This document shows, piece after piece, positions 48,136 through 60,221 of a stretch of DNA of 64,000 nt. Made by a program: the position numbers and the translations under genes. The notes beneath the pieces are model-generated. The model was not told where the DNA came from, did not search any database, and saw only the letters and a program-made list of their open reading frames with translations. Each line of letters begins with the position of its first letter. Within the stretch, counting starts at the first letter, position 1. This stretch comes from Typha latifolia. Lineage: Eukaryota; Streptophyta; Magnoliopsida; Poales; Typhaceae. The stretch spans positions 12,907,096 through 12,971,095 of the forward strand of contig CM034100.1 in the NCBI GenBank assembly GCA_019914945.1, written 5' to 3'.

Positions 48136-50376
48136 TATTATGGACCAGATATAGACGATCCATTCGTAGAATGATCCTGAGATTTTGAGGGGTAGTAATC
48201 TCAGAAGTTCCGGATATAATGACTTTGGAATGAAGTCAATTAGAGATCCAGATGGAAAATTATGGTTAAAATAGTGGAGCAAGGTTGAAGTAGGCAAGAA
48301 TAGTAATTAATCGACATTGTAGCGGTCGTCGGAGGGTGGTGGAGGACCGTTAAGTAGGGTGGCTGATGGAGGAAGGTAGTGGCTAAGGTTTGGATGCTTG
48401 AAAGAGTTTTATGGTTATGATCTACTCCTATGAAGATAAAGACGATCTAATAGCTACGATAAAACGGTAAATGCAAGGTAAATAAACTTAAATTAAGTCA
48501 ATATTCATTCAACACTTTCATTCAATGATTATCAATGAAAGCTACATTCCACATATTTATAGAGACTAACCCTAGACTGATTTTCATTAGGATTTGTCTT
48601 ATTAGCTTATATTAAAGATAAATATGACCTACAAATAAATATAACTGAGCTAAATCAACCTTTTCTTACCTTTCTCGAAATATTTCCTCGTTCTTACAAA
48701 GATAGAGTCATAATATAGAGAAGACTTCAAATATGAAAGTTGTAGATCAGGACATCTTCAATCTTCTCCGTATAGTTTCGTAATAGTCGGTCAACTGATG
48801 AATATTTATAAAATATTTTTCTAAAACTGCACAGGAGTTAACTGAACTGAACTTAGGTAACTAAATAAACTCTAATCTACTTAGACTCTAACTAAACTAC
48901 ATAAGCAGAATAAATAAGATAACTAAATTTAATCCATCAAGCCCGATGTCCCTATGATGTGATCTGATCTAACCCGGATCGCATCAATCCATCATTCACT
49001 TTATCCTCAAGGTGTCCATGGTGGTTTTCAAACCTTTGTTCTCTCTCAAACTTTATATCGTTGATCTTGTTGTGCGTCTCGTCTATCACTTGAAAGGGGG
49101 CCCCATGGTGATTTCTTCTCTAGGGCCCACTGGTTTGAGCCGTAGTCCGCCTTAGTTGTAGGTGGCTCGGGCCAAATCCTAGCCACGAGTGATTCAAAAC
49201 AAACTATAGCTATAGTCGGTCTTGCCATAGCCCTAGGCATTGTCAAATTAGAGCAAGCCCTAGCCATCAGACGAGGTGGGTTTTTAGCTAGTGGCATGTC
49301 ATCATGTGGTGGGGTTGGGCCTTGAGATGCACACTCAAGGGGTGTGTCCGCTCCAAAATCTAGGGTGCTTCCATACCATCGGTTCGATGCACTCTTATTT
49401 GACCATCGTGGTGTGCGTGGTTTCTCCCGTGGTCAATTTGTGAGTGGGTTGTTCCAGCATGGTCGATGGCACAAGTGGTGCGGGGTGGTACTAGGAAAAC
49501 TTCTGTTAAGGCCTGAAATGAGTCCTTGAGGATGGTTTGGATTGAGTCCTTGAGGGCTTGAAATGAGGCTTGATCTCCTTCAACTCGATGGAAAATTCTT
49601 AAAAAGATGCTTTTGCCCACACCGGCAGCTCATTGTTGATAGTTGCTGGTGGTGCTAAGGAAACCTCCATAGGAATAGAGACAAGTTCTTGGTCTTCCAT
49701 GGTCGCAATCTCCTCTAGGTTAGCTTTGGATCACATGTTCATTATTGTCCGAGGAACATCGGCTCTGATACCAATGTTATGGACCAGATGTGGAACGATT
49801 CATTTGTAGGATGATCTTAAAATTTTGAGGGTAGTAATCTTGGAAATTTTGGATCTAATGGCTTTAGATTGAAGTCAATCAGAGATCCGAATGAAAAGTT
49901 ATGGTTAAAATAGTGAAGCTAGGTAGAAGTAGGGCAGAACGTTAATTAACTGATATTGCGGCCGTCGTGGAGGGTGGTGGACGGCCGTAAAGTAGGGTGG
50001 TTGCTGGAGGAAGGTGCTGGCTAAGGTTTGGATGCTTGAAAGGGCTCTATAGTTATGATCTACTCCTATAAAAATAAAGACGATCTAATGGCTACAATAA
50101 AACGATCCAAGGGTGGTGATGGATGGCCGTACTATAGGGTGGCTATGGCTGCTGGAGGTAAAAGATGGCTAGGGCTTGGAAGATTGGGATTTTTCTTAGA
50201 TTTCTCTCAATGATCAATGATCATTATCAACACATGTCAACCCATATTTTAAGAGTAAAATCTCTAACGGATCGGATCCACATGAGGATTATTCTATTTA
50301 TTTGAAATTTAAAATAATTAGATAAATCTAAGTAACTAACTTGACTCGACTTAATCAATATGGTTGGATTGTAATA
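48136..50376 (-). mobile_element. Non-autonomous LTR element in the broken kinase gene
   Basis: LTR-like ends at 48136-48986 and 49775-50376 enclose 0.8 kb. A perfect tRNA-Met primer site (TTGGTATCAGAGCC on the minus strand) abuts the right LTR at 49761-49774; a tract like that at 15601-15632, reversed, follows the left LTR (ATCCATCATTCACTTTATCC). Orientation is minus. The interior resembles that of 6121-8652 and only a gag-like scrap (49360-49620) is open. The left LTR (851 bp) agrees with the right one (602 bp) only in its first third; the rest differs. Flanks TATGA and ATTGC do not form a target duplication. Confidence 0.8.
49761..49774 (-). other. tRNA-Met primer binding site
   Basis: The minus strand reads TTGGTATCAGAGCC directly after the LTR, complementary to the 3' end of initiator tRNA-Met. 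Confidence 0.85.
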
Positions 50377-50470
50377 ATTGCCCATTTTTAAAAAATAAAA
50401 ATAAAAATAAAAATAAAAATAATAAAAAACCTTGATGCATTTTTATAGATTAGAGTGACTAGATTGAGAT

Positions 50471-50952
50471 TATGATAAATTTTAAATTATCCCCTGATTA
50501 TGCTTAAAATCAAACTACCCACTAAACTTTCATATGTATCACTTTTCATTATATGGTTTTAAAATTATTAATTTTTTCATCTAAACTTAACAGAGGAAAT
50601 ATAAATAATTATAATTTTTCTATGATATAAATAATCTTATGGTTTAAGTAAATATGAAACTGATACCCATTATGATAAATTTTTATATCATGACTATATA
50701 TTTAAAGGAATATATGCATATTATGAGAGATAAAAATTAAGATTTGAGGTTGTAATCTTAGATAGGAAAAATTCCCTCCAATAATTTTTAAATTTTAATT
50801 TCTACTTTCTGTGTTAAATTTAGATAAAAAAAAATGAACAGTTTAGTATTAGTATAAACCATACAAGGGCAAAATAATACAAATAAAAATTTAGGAGGAT
50901 AGTTGAATTTTAGGCAAAACTATAAGGGGCAATTTATAATAACCCTTGACAT
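50471..50952. mobile_element. Miniature inverted-repeat element
   Basis: The left end (AAATTATCCCCTGATTATGC, then AAAATCAAACTACCC) and the reverse of the right end (AAATTGCCCCTTATAGTTTT, then AAAATTCAACTATCC) form imperfect inverted repeats of about 70 bp. No coding capacity. The clade-2 tandem duplication begins inside it: its right half is present again at 56350-56673. Confidence 0.65.
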
Positions 50953-52061
50953 TAATAAGTTACTATGCTATAGGAGTCATTTTTTGAGTTAGTCACTTAT
51001 ACTTGCATCTTATATATTGTTTTTAGGTGATTTGTTCACATTCCAGGATTCTCATGCCCTTTTTTCTTGGATCATTTTGGTTATTGTGAAATTATTTTAG
51101 TGTGTACACTTTTTCAAGAGTTGACATCTTGATAACCATGCAGTCAGCTGTATTCACTCTATTTGACCTATAGATTTAGTGTTATTCACACTGTGATTAT
51201 ATACAAAAGAAAAGATCAGTGAAAAAAGTTATCATGTATTTATTGTGAAAGCCATTTTATTTATGTCTAATTCGGCATTGTTCATATAGAAGAATTAAAA
51301 TCTATTGCAAGTATTTATTTTTTAGATGTAAGAAAGTGGCTACATATTGTGTGTATAAAAGCTGTAATTGCACCTATATTATATATACAAAAAGAAGTCA
51401 AACTACACTACTTGTGTGATGATGAAGTAAGCCACCATTTGGCTACAGCATAGAGTTCTCTACTTCGATTGGTTTTCTTTTGTTGTTCTTTTCTTAACTA
51501 AGTGCATTACTAGACTAAAGTATGAAAACACTACTATAACTCTATTGGATGACCTGGTGTGCATGAACCGTCGAGAGCATAATATGTACTTTAATTATAG
51601 GTACACATGTATCTCTTCACTGTGAACTACGTAGAATGTGTAATATTATTTCATAAGTATTTCAAAGTCCTAAAAGTGCATCAATAAGAAATATTTTTGG
51701 ATGAAAATTCTATAATCTTAAGTTGACTTTTAAAAATGAAGATGATTCTTGAACTTTGTGATACATAGCTGGAGGAAGATGATGGCTCTAATCCTTGCGG
51801 ATCCAGACGTAGATTATTTAATTTATTTAAAATTTTAAATAATAAAATAAAATTAACTAACTAACTCAATTTAGCTTGACTTGATTCAAATGACTCAACT
51901 GACTTTGACTCTGATGGTCGAATCATAACAAACACTTTATATATGATTTAGTGCATTATCAGAATGTTAATCATCGAAAAATGAAAGCACAGCAAAGAAA
52001 GTAGCAGCCAAATATTCATTAAGTTTTGATCTACAATATTAACAAATTACACATCGATATA
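50953..52061. other. 3' flank of the second intact clade-2 gene
   Basis: No gene; nearly identical to 56674-57778. Confidence 0.6.
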
Positions 52062-54296
52062 TCATCCTTCGATGTTGGAAAGATCTTCTTGCTCAGAAAT
52101 GATTGATAACTGCTCAGAGATGGACTTCATGGATGACAGCCTCACAGAGTCAGGCAGCGAGGAGGAAAAGAAGGGCCTAGCTGGCATTTCTATGCTATTG
52201 GTATCACCTTCCAACATCTCAACAACTTTGCTCATGGAAGGGCGATTTGCGGGCTTCATCTGAATGCACCATAATCCTATCAGGCATAGCTTTCTTTCTA
52301 CTTCATGTATCTCAATAGAGTTATCTATCATGAGCTCATCTCCTTGATTAAGTCGATCATAGATCCAAGAAGGGTAGTAGACTTGGCTTGAATTTTCCAT
52401 TTTTGGATCCACATTCCTTCTCCCTCCAGCCATTTCTAGTAACAACATTCCAAAACTATAAACATCAGACTTGTAGGATACTACACCAAAGCTCCTAGAC
52501 ACCAATTCAGGAGCAATGTATCCAATGGTTCCTCTCGCTGCACTAAGGGAAACTAGACTGTAGTCTTTTGGATATAACTTTGCAAGTCCAAAGTCGGAAA
52601 CCTTTGGATTGAAATTATGATCTAGGAGGATATTGTGTGGCTTGATGTCAAAGTGCAAAATTTGCATATCACATCCTCGGTGGAGGTAATGGATGCCACG
52701 GGCCACACCAAGGGCGATATTATTAAGCTTCTCCCAAGTGAATGGCCGATGAGCACTCGTCCCTTTTGCAGAGAAAATATATTTGTCAAGTGACCCTTTA
52801 GGCATGTACTCATACACTAGAGCTCTCTTTGATCCTTCGGAGCAAAACCCAAGAAGTTGTACTACATTTATGTGGTGAATCCTGCCAACAGTGGAGACTT
52901 CATTGATAAATTCTTCCCCGTTGAGCTTAGAATTTCCTAGCATCTTAATGGCAACATGGTGGCCACTTAACAGAGTGGCTTTGAAGACAGAACCAAAGCC
53001 TCCCTGTCCTAACTTCTCTCTGAAGTGGCCTGTAATTGCAATGAGGTCGGTATAGGAGTATCTCAATGGTGTGAGTGGTTGCTGGTTTCGCAAAAACTTC
53101 TCTACGTTGTTGATGGAAACACGAGTACTCCAAAATTTGTAGGCCAGGAAAATGTAAATTGATAACGGTGCAAAAACAAACCTCGCTAATGCTGAAAAAA
53201 CAATCTTACTTGGTCATTGCAAGTAAAGAATTTAACAGTTTATAGTATGATACACATTATTGCTTTACCGTACCTATGATTGGCACAATGAACATTAATA
53301 CCGTCAGATTGATGAGGAAGAAGACGAGAGCGAATGTGCTATTAAAGTAGAAACCCGGGCAGGATAAGAAAGTCGCCACATTAAACACATTAAAGATGAA
53401 TGTGGATACGGAGGAGAGGATACCCTTGCCACTAAGTTCACTGCATGGCATGCAAATTAATAAGTCAGATCATTCATGTGAAGCATGCAACAGCAGACTT
53501 TGGAAATCAGATGTTAGTTTATTTAGAAGTATTCATCTTTGTGGATATGAATGGGAAATTTCTACTGTTTAAATTCTTTCTCCTCATATATATAGACCTA
53601 CATGGTAGTTTCTTACCTTAACGACTCTCTGATGCACATTTGGACTCGTCTGGACCGAGATTGCATGGCATAGGAAAGAATGAACCCCTTTTGTAGGAGC
53701 TCAAAAATATCCATCGTTGAACTCATATCAGCGGCAGAATCTATGAGAGTCGTAGCAAGAAATCTGCACGAAGGCTCGACAATTCCCACATTAAGTGGAT
53801 CGACTACAGCATAGACAGAGTTGTTGTTCCGGCTTAGGCAAGGAATATGCGAGTACTGTTGGTCTTTGATTGGCTTCGCGCAGCTAATGAAACCAACACG
53901 ATCGCCTAAGTAATATGGGTCAATGTACTCGAATACATGAAATGGTAGAGAAACTTGAGGAACACTGCAGTTTCCGCTCACGAAGGCAAGATCCACAACA
54001 TTGATCGTCCTTTCTTTGTGGGAGATGCTCTTGACGAAGAACTTGCCTGAATGAAGCTCCAGATACGGTTTGTCGTCGTCGCAAATGAGCTGGCAGAGCG
54101 GAGATCCACATTCTGGTGGATCAGTTTGTAAACCGAAAGGATACTGGATGTCGTGAAGATACCCGCAAGAGGAAGGAGAACAACCAGCAACAGTGGAAAG
54201 GAGAGGGCATAGCAGCAATAAACAGATTGGCAAGTCTAGTGCTTGGATGGTTTTGCGATTCGTAGAAGAGTGCACCGCCAAAAACCTTTGCACCAT
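52062..54296 (-). CDS. LRK10L-type receptor kinase, clade 2, tandem copy (658 aa)
   Basis: Exons 53617-54296, 53274-53440 and 52062-53191, GT-AG introns, phases 2 and 1, 658 residues. Start MVQRFLAVHS; signal peptide ends near STVAG. Ectodomain GUB_WAK_bind (PSSCGYLHDIQYPFGLQTDP), shorter than the neighbours by 13 residues near the middle. Exon 2 encodes a Ser/Thr-rich stretch and a hydrophobic run (ALVFFLINLTVLMFIVPIIG); exon 3 opens with RFVFAPLSIYIFLAYKFW. Kinase: GQGGFG from about 344, VAIK Lys about 365, HFD Asp about 464 (non-RD), DFG about 482, APE and C-terminal SNIEG. About ten residues differ from the kinase of the copy at 57779. Inferred membrane defence receptor. Confidence 0.92.
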
Positions 54297-54370
54297 ATCT
54301 GATCCTTAATTCCTTGGAAGTAGGAAGCACACACATTGTTAAACAACCACAGCACAAGTCCTAACCGTTG

Positions 54371-54380
54371 GATATAAAGA
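54371..54380 (-). promoter_or_regulatory. Candidate TATA box of the 52062-54296 gene
   Basis: Minus strand TCTTTATATC, 75 nt before the ATG, conserved at 56215-56224 and 60132-60141 upstream of the two neighbouring copies. Confidence 0.45.
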
Positions 54381-54436
54381 AAAGAACGAAAGAATTAATT
54401 GATCTCACTTGATTTTAATTTCTTGAAGAAAGTTTT

Positions 54437-54460
54437 AAGTCAAGTCTGGCTGCTTGACTT
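54437..54460. promoter_or_regulatory. Inverted W-box pair upstream of the 52062-54296 gene
   Basis: AAGTCAAG and CTTGACTT, 8 nt apart (TCTGGCTG between), 141 bp before the ATG. Confidence 0.65.
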
Positions 54461-54667
54461 GGGGAGACTGTCAGCAACAACAAAAGTAATGACTCACAGG
54501 AAGAACGGTATACTGACCAGTCGCATCATTGGAGAAAAAGGAACAATGGTATATACTAGCAAGTCTACACATTGTGAACCACCAAAACTTTCTTAATGAC
54601 TAGTCTTTAGTTTGAAGCCTTAAGAAACACTTCTAACCCCTGAGATTGGCCGTGTATTGTAAGTTAC

Positions 54668-56140
54668 CGGAGCAAAACCCAAGAAGTTATACTACATTTA
54701 TGTGGTGAATCCTTCCAACAGTGGAGACTTCATTGATAAATTCTTCCCCATTGAGCTTAGAATTTCCTAGCATCTTAATGGCAACATGGTGGCCACTTAA
54801 CAGAGTGGCTTTGAAGACAGAACCAAAGCCTCCCTGTCCTAACTTTTCTCTGAAGTGGCCTGTAATTGCAATGAGGTCGGTATAGGAGTATCTCAATGGT
54901 GTCAGTGGTTGCTGGTTTCGCAAAAACTTCTCAACGTTGTCGATGGAAACACACGTACTCCAAAATTTGTAGGCCAAGAAAATGTAAATTGATAACGGTG
55001 CAAAAACAAACCTCACTAATGCTGAAAAAACAAAATCATCTTACTTGGTCATTGCAAGTAAAGAATTTAACAGTTTGTAGTATGATACACATTATTGCTT
55101 TACCGTACCTATTAATAACGTCAGATAGATGAGGATGGAGAAGAGAGGGAATGTAATATAGTATAAACCCGGGCAGGATAAAAAAGTCGCCACATTAAAG
55201 ATGAATGTGGATACGGAGGAGAGGATACCCTTGCCACTAGGTTCACTGCATGGCATGCAAATTAATAAGTCAGATCATTCATGTGAAGCATGCAACAGCA
55301 GACTTTGGAAATCAGATGTTAGTTTATTTAGAAGTAATCATCTTTGTGGATATGAATGGGAAATTTCTACTGTTTAAATTCTTTCTCCTCATATATATAG
55401 ACCTACATGGTAGTTTCTTACCTTGACAACTCTCTGATGCACATTTGGACTCGTCCGGACCAAGATTGCATGGCATAGGAAAGAATGAACCCCTTTTGTA
55501 GGTGCTCAAAAATATCCATCGTTGAACTCATATCAGCGGCAGAATCTATGAGAGTCATAGAAAGAAATCTGCACGAAGGCTCGACAATTCCCACATTAAG
55601 TGGATCGACTACAGCATAGACAGAGTTGTTGTTCCGGCTTAGGCAAGGAATATGCGAGTACTGTTGGTCTTTGATTGGCTTCGCGCAGCTAATGAAACCA
55701 ACACGATTGCTGAAGTAAGATGGGAAACCGGCAAATCTACCACTACCGCTAAAGTCATATGCGCTACTGTACCGGAATACATCAAGTGGTAGAGAAACTT
55801 GAGGAACACTGCAGTTTCCGCTCACGAAGGCAAGATCCACAACGTTGATCGTCCATTTTTTGTGGGAGATGCTGTTGACGAAGAACTTGCCTGAATGAAG
55901 CTCCAGATACGGTTTGTCGTCGTCGCAAATGAGCTGGTAAAGCGGAGATCCACATTCTGGTGGATCAGTTTGTAAACGGAAAGGATAGGGGATGTCTTGA
56001 AGATGCCCGCAAGAGGAAGGAGAACAACCAGCAACACTGGAAAGGAGAGGGCATAGCAGCAATAAACAGATTGGCAAGTCTAGTGCTTGGATGGTTTTGC
56101 GATTCGTAGAAGAGTGCACCGCCAAAAACCTTTGCACCAT
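54668..56140 (-). pseudogene. Truncated clade-2 receptor: ectodomain, membrane part and partial N-lobe
   Basis: Exons 55422-56140, 55109-55245 and a fragment from 55021 leftward; the splice phases (2, 1) still fit, so the frame runs for 396 codons to a TAA at 54687-54689. That stop replaces the CAA (Gln) after HINVV in the intact copies, a single C-to-T change. About 20 nt further, at 54668, homology to kinase ends and the 5' flank of the next gene begins. The product would keep signal peptide, GUB_WAK_bind ectodomain (PSSCGHLQDIPYPFRLQTDP), hydrophobic segments, GQGGFG and VAIK, but lack the catalytic loop, DFG and the whole C-lobe. Promoter elements are intact, so a kinase-dead membrane protein could be made; that is inference. 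Confidence 0.9.
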
Positions 56141-56280
56141 ATCTGATCCTTAATTCCTTGGAAGTAGGAAGCACACACATTGTTAAACAAACACAGCACA
56201 AGTCCTAGCCGTTGGATATAAAGAAAAGAACGAAAGAATTAATTGATCTCACTTGATTTTAATTTCTTGAAGAAAGTTTT

Positions 56281-56304
56281 AAGTCAAGTCTGGCTGCTTG
56301 ACTT
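56281..56304. promoter_or_regulatory. Inverted W-box pair upstream of the truncated receptor
   Basis: Same arms and spacer as at 54437-54460, again 141 bp before the ATG. Confidence 0.6.
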
Positions 56305-56673
56305 GGGGAGACTGTCAGCAACAACGAAAGTAATGACTCACAACAAAAGTATATTTAGAGGAATATATGCATATTATGAGAGATAAAAATTAAGATTTGA
56401 GGTTGTAATCTTAGATAGGTGTGCATAACTTGTTTTAAATTTAAAGAATAAGAAGCTGTGAGTAAATTTAAATGAGAGGAAAATGACAATCATATCCTTT
56501 TAATATTTATTATGTGGAAAAATTCCCTCCAATAATTTTTAAATTTTAATTTCTACTTTCTATGTTAAATTTAGATTAAAAAAATGAACAGTTTAGTATT
56601 AGTATAAACCATACAAGGTCAAAAGAATACAAATAAAAATTTAGGAGGATAGTTGAATTTTAGGCAAAACTAT

Positions 56674-57778
56674 AAGGAGTCATTTTTTGAGTTAGTCACT
56701 TATACTTGCATCTTATATATTTGTTTTTAGGTGATTTGTTCACATTCCAGGATTCTCATGCCCTTTTTCTTGGATCATTTTGGTTATTGTGAAATTATTT
56801 TAGTGTGTACACTTTTTCAAGAGTTGACATCTTGATAACTATGCAGTCAGCTATATTCACTCTATTTGACCTATAGATTTAGTGTTATTCACACTGTGAT
56901 TATATACAAAAGAAAAGATCAGTGAAAAAAGTCATCATGTATTTATTGTGAAAGCCATCTTATTTATGTCTAATTCGGCATTGTTCATATAGAAGAATTA
57001 AAATCTATTGCAAGTATTTATTTTTTAGATGTAAGAAAGTGGCTACATATTGTGTGTATAAAAGCTGTAATTGCACCTATATAATATATAAAAAAAGAAG
57101 TCAAACTACACTACTTGTGTGATGATGAACTAAGCCACCATTTGGCTACAGCGTAGAGTTCTCTACTTGGATTGGTTTTCTTTTGTTCTTCTTTTCTTAA
57201 CTAAGTGCATTACTAGACTAAAGTATGAAAACACTACTTTAACTCTATTGGATGACCTGGTGTGCATGAACCGTCGAGAGCATAATATGTACTTTAATTA
57301 TAGGTACACATGTATCTCTTCACTGTGAACTACATAGAATGTGTAATATTATTTCATAAGTATTTCAAAGTCCTAAAAGTGCATCAATAAAAAATATTTT
57401 TGGATGAGAATTCTATGCTTTAAAGATAAATCTTATGAGTTGACTTTTAAAAATGAAGATGATTCTTGAACTTTATGATACATAGCTAGAGGAAGATGAT
57501 GGCTCTAATCCTCGTGGATCCAAACGTAGATTATTTAATTTATTTAAAATTTTAAATAATAAAATAAAATTAATTAACTAATTCAATTTGGTTCGACTTG
57601 ATTCGAATGATTCAACTGACTTTGACTCTCGTGGTCAGATCATAACAAACACTTTATATATGATTTAGTGCATTATCAGAATGTTAATCATCAAAAAATT
57701 AAAGCACAGCAAAGAAAGTAGTTGTCAAATATTCATTAAGTTTTGATCTACAACACTAATAAATTACACATCGATATA
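56674..57778. other. 3' flank of the third clade-2 gene
   Basis: No gene; nearly identical to 50980-52061. Confidence 0.6.
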
Positions 57779-60057
57779 TCATCCTTCGATGTTGGAAAGA
57801 TCTTCTTGCTCAGAAATGATTGATAACTGCTCAGAGATGGACTTCATGGATGACAGCCTCACAGAGTTAGGCAGCGAGGAGGAAAAGAAGGGCCTAGCTG
57901 GCATTTCCATGCTATTGGTATCACCTTCCAACATCTCAACAACTTTGCTCATGGAAGGGCGATTTGCGGACTTCATCTGAATGCACCATAATCCTATCAG
58001 ACATAGCTTTCTTTCTACTTCATGTATCTCAATAGACTTATCTATCATGAGCTCATCTCCTTGATTAAGTCGATCATAGATCCAAGAAGGGTAGTAGACT
58101 TGGCTTGAATTTTTCATTTTTGGATCCACATTCCTCCTCCCTCCGGCCATTTCTAGTAACAACATTCCAAAACTATAAACATCAGACTTGTAGGATATTA
58201 CACCAAAGCTTCTAGACACCAATTCAGGAGCAATGTATCCAATGGTTCCTCTTGCTGCACTAAGGGAAACTAGACTGTAGTCCTTTGGATACAACTTTGC
58301 AAGTCCAAAGTCGGAAACCTTTGGATTGAAATTATGATCTAGGAGGATATTGTGTGGCTTGATGTCAAAGTGCAAAATTTGCATATCACATCCTCGGTGA
58401 AGGTAATCGATGCCACGGGCCACACCAAGGGCGATATTATTAAGCTTCTCCCAAGTGAATGGCCGATGAGCACTCGTCCCTTTTTCGGAGAAAATATATT
58501 TGTCAAGTGACCCTTTAGGCATGTACTCATACACCAGAGCTCTCTTTGATCCTTCAGAGCAAAACCCAAGAAGTTGTACTATATTTATGTGGTGAATCCT
58601 TCCAACAGTGGAGACTTCATTGATAAATTCTTCCCCATTGAGCTTAGAATTTCCTAGCATCTTAATGGCAACATGGTGGCCACTTAACAGAGTGGCTTTG
58701 AAAACAGAACCAAAGCCTCCCTGTCCTAACTTCTCTCTAAAGTGGCATGTAATTGCAATGAGGTCGGTATAGGAGTATCTCAATGGTGTGAGTGGTTGCT
58801 GGTTTCGCAAAAACTTCTCTACGTTGTCGATGGAAACACGCGTCCTCCAAAATTTGTAGGCCAGGAAAATGTAAATTGATAACGGTGCAAAAACAAACCT
58901 CCCAAATGCTGAAAAAACAAAATCATCTTACTTGTTTATTGCAAGTAAAGAATTTAACAGTTTGTAGTATGATACACATTATTGCTTTACCGTACCTACG
59001 ATCGGCGTCAACGGAATTAATACCGTCAGATCGATATTGTAGAAGAGATCGAATGTGCTATTAAAGTGGAAACGCTGGCAGGATAAGAAAATCAGCACAT
59101 TAAACATGAATGTGGATACGGAGGAGAGGATACCCTTGCCACTAAGTTCACTGCATGGCATGCAAATTAATAAGTCAGATCATTCATGTGAAGCATGCAA
59201 CAGAGGACTTTGGAAATCAGATGTTAGTTTATTTAGAAGTATTCATCTTGTTTTCTGGTCTTCTGGATATGAATGGGGAATTTCTACTGTTCAAATTCTT
59301 TCTCCTCATATATATAGACCTACATGGTAGTTTCTTACCTTGACGACTCTCTGATGCACATTTGGACTCGTCCGGACCGAGATTGCATGGCATAGGAAAG
59401 AATGAACCCCTTTTGTAGGTGCTCAAAAATATCCATCGTTGAACTCATATCAGCGGCAGAATCTATGGGAGTCATAGCAAGAAATCTGCACGAAGGCTCG
59501 ACAATTCCCACATTAAGTGGATCGACTACAACATAGACAGAGTTGTTGTTCCGGCTTAGGCAAGGAATATACCAGTACTGTTGGTCTTTGATTGGCTTCG
59601 CGCAGCTAATGAAACCAACACGATTGCTGAAGTAAGATGAGAAACCGGCAAATCTACCACTACCGCTAAAGTCATATGCGTCAATGTACCCGAATACATC
59701 AAGTGGTAGAGAAACTTGAGGAACACTGCAGTTTCCGCTCACGAAGGCAAGATCCACAACGTTGATCGTCCACTTTTTGCGGGAGATGCTCTTGACGAAG
59801 AACTTGCCTGAATGAAGCTCCAGATACGGTTTGTCGTCGTCGCAAATGAGCTGGTAAAGCGGAGATCCACATTCTGGTGGATCAGTTTGTAAACGGAAAG
59901 GATAGGGGATGTCTTGAAGATGCCCGCAAGAGGAAGGAGAACAACCAGCAACAGTGGAAAGGAGAGGGCATAGCAGCAATAAACAGATTGGCAAGTCTAG
60001 TGCTTGGATGGTTTTGCGATTCGTAGAAGAGTGCACCGCCAAAAACCTTTGCACCAT
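57779..60057 (-). CDS. LRK10L-type receptor kinase, clade 2, tandem copy (667 aa)
   Basis: Exons 59339-60057, 58996-59150 and 57779-58908, GT-AG introns, phases 2 and 1, 667 residues. Start MVQRFLAVHS, signal peptide to about STVAG, GUB_WAK_bind (PSSCGHLQDIPYPFRLQTDP) and the insert FSGSGRFAGFSSYF that the 54296 copy lacks. Exon 2 is 12 nt shorter than in that copy and carries a different hydrophobic run (DLTVLIPLTPIVG). Exon 3: RFVFAPLSIYIFLAYKFW, then kinase with GQGGFG from about 353, VAIK Lys about 374, HFD Asp about 473 (non-RD), DFG about 491 and APE. Just before the G-loop TGHF reads TCHF. Inferred membrane defence receptor. Confidence 0.92.
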
Positions 60058-60131
60058 ATCTGATCCTTAATTCCTTGGAAGTAGGAAGCACACACATTGT
60101 TAAACAAACACAAGACAAGTCCTAACCGTTG

Positions 60132-60141
60132 GATATAAAGA
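60132..60141 (-). promoter_or_regulatory. Candidate TATA box of the 57779-60057 gene
   Basis: Minus strand TCTTTATATC, 75 nt before the ATG. Confidence 0.45.
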
Positions 60142-60197
60142 AAAGAACGAAAGAATTAATTGATCTCACTTGATTTTAATTTCTTGAAGAAAGTTTT

Positions 60198-60221
60198 AAG
60201 TCAAGTCCGGCTGCTTGACTT
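60198..60221. promoter_or_regulatory. Inverted W-box pair upstream of the 57779-60057 gene
   Basis: AAGTCAAG and CTTGACTT with spacer TCCGGCTG, 141 bp before the ATG. Confidence 0.65.

Larger units (their letters stand above)
50697..54666. repeat. Clade-2 tandem duplication, unit 1
   Basis: Collinear with 56350-60430, including 3' flank, the whole gene and the 5' flank up to GTATTGTAAGTTA. Differences include an 84-bp segment missing here at about 50764 and a 46-bp segment missing in the other unit near 56673. Confidence 0.9.
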
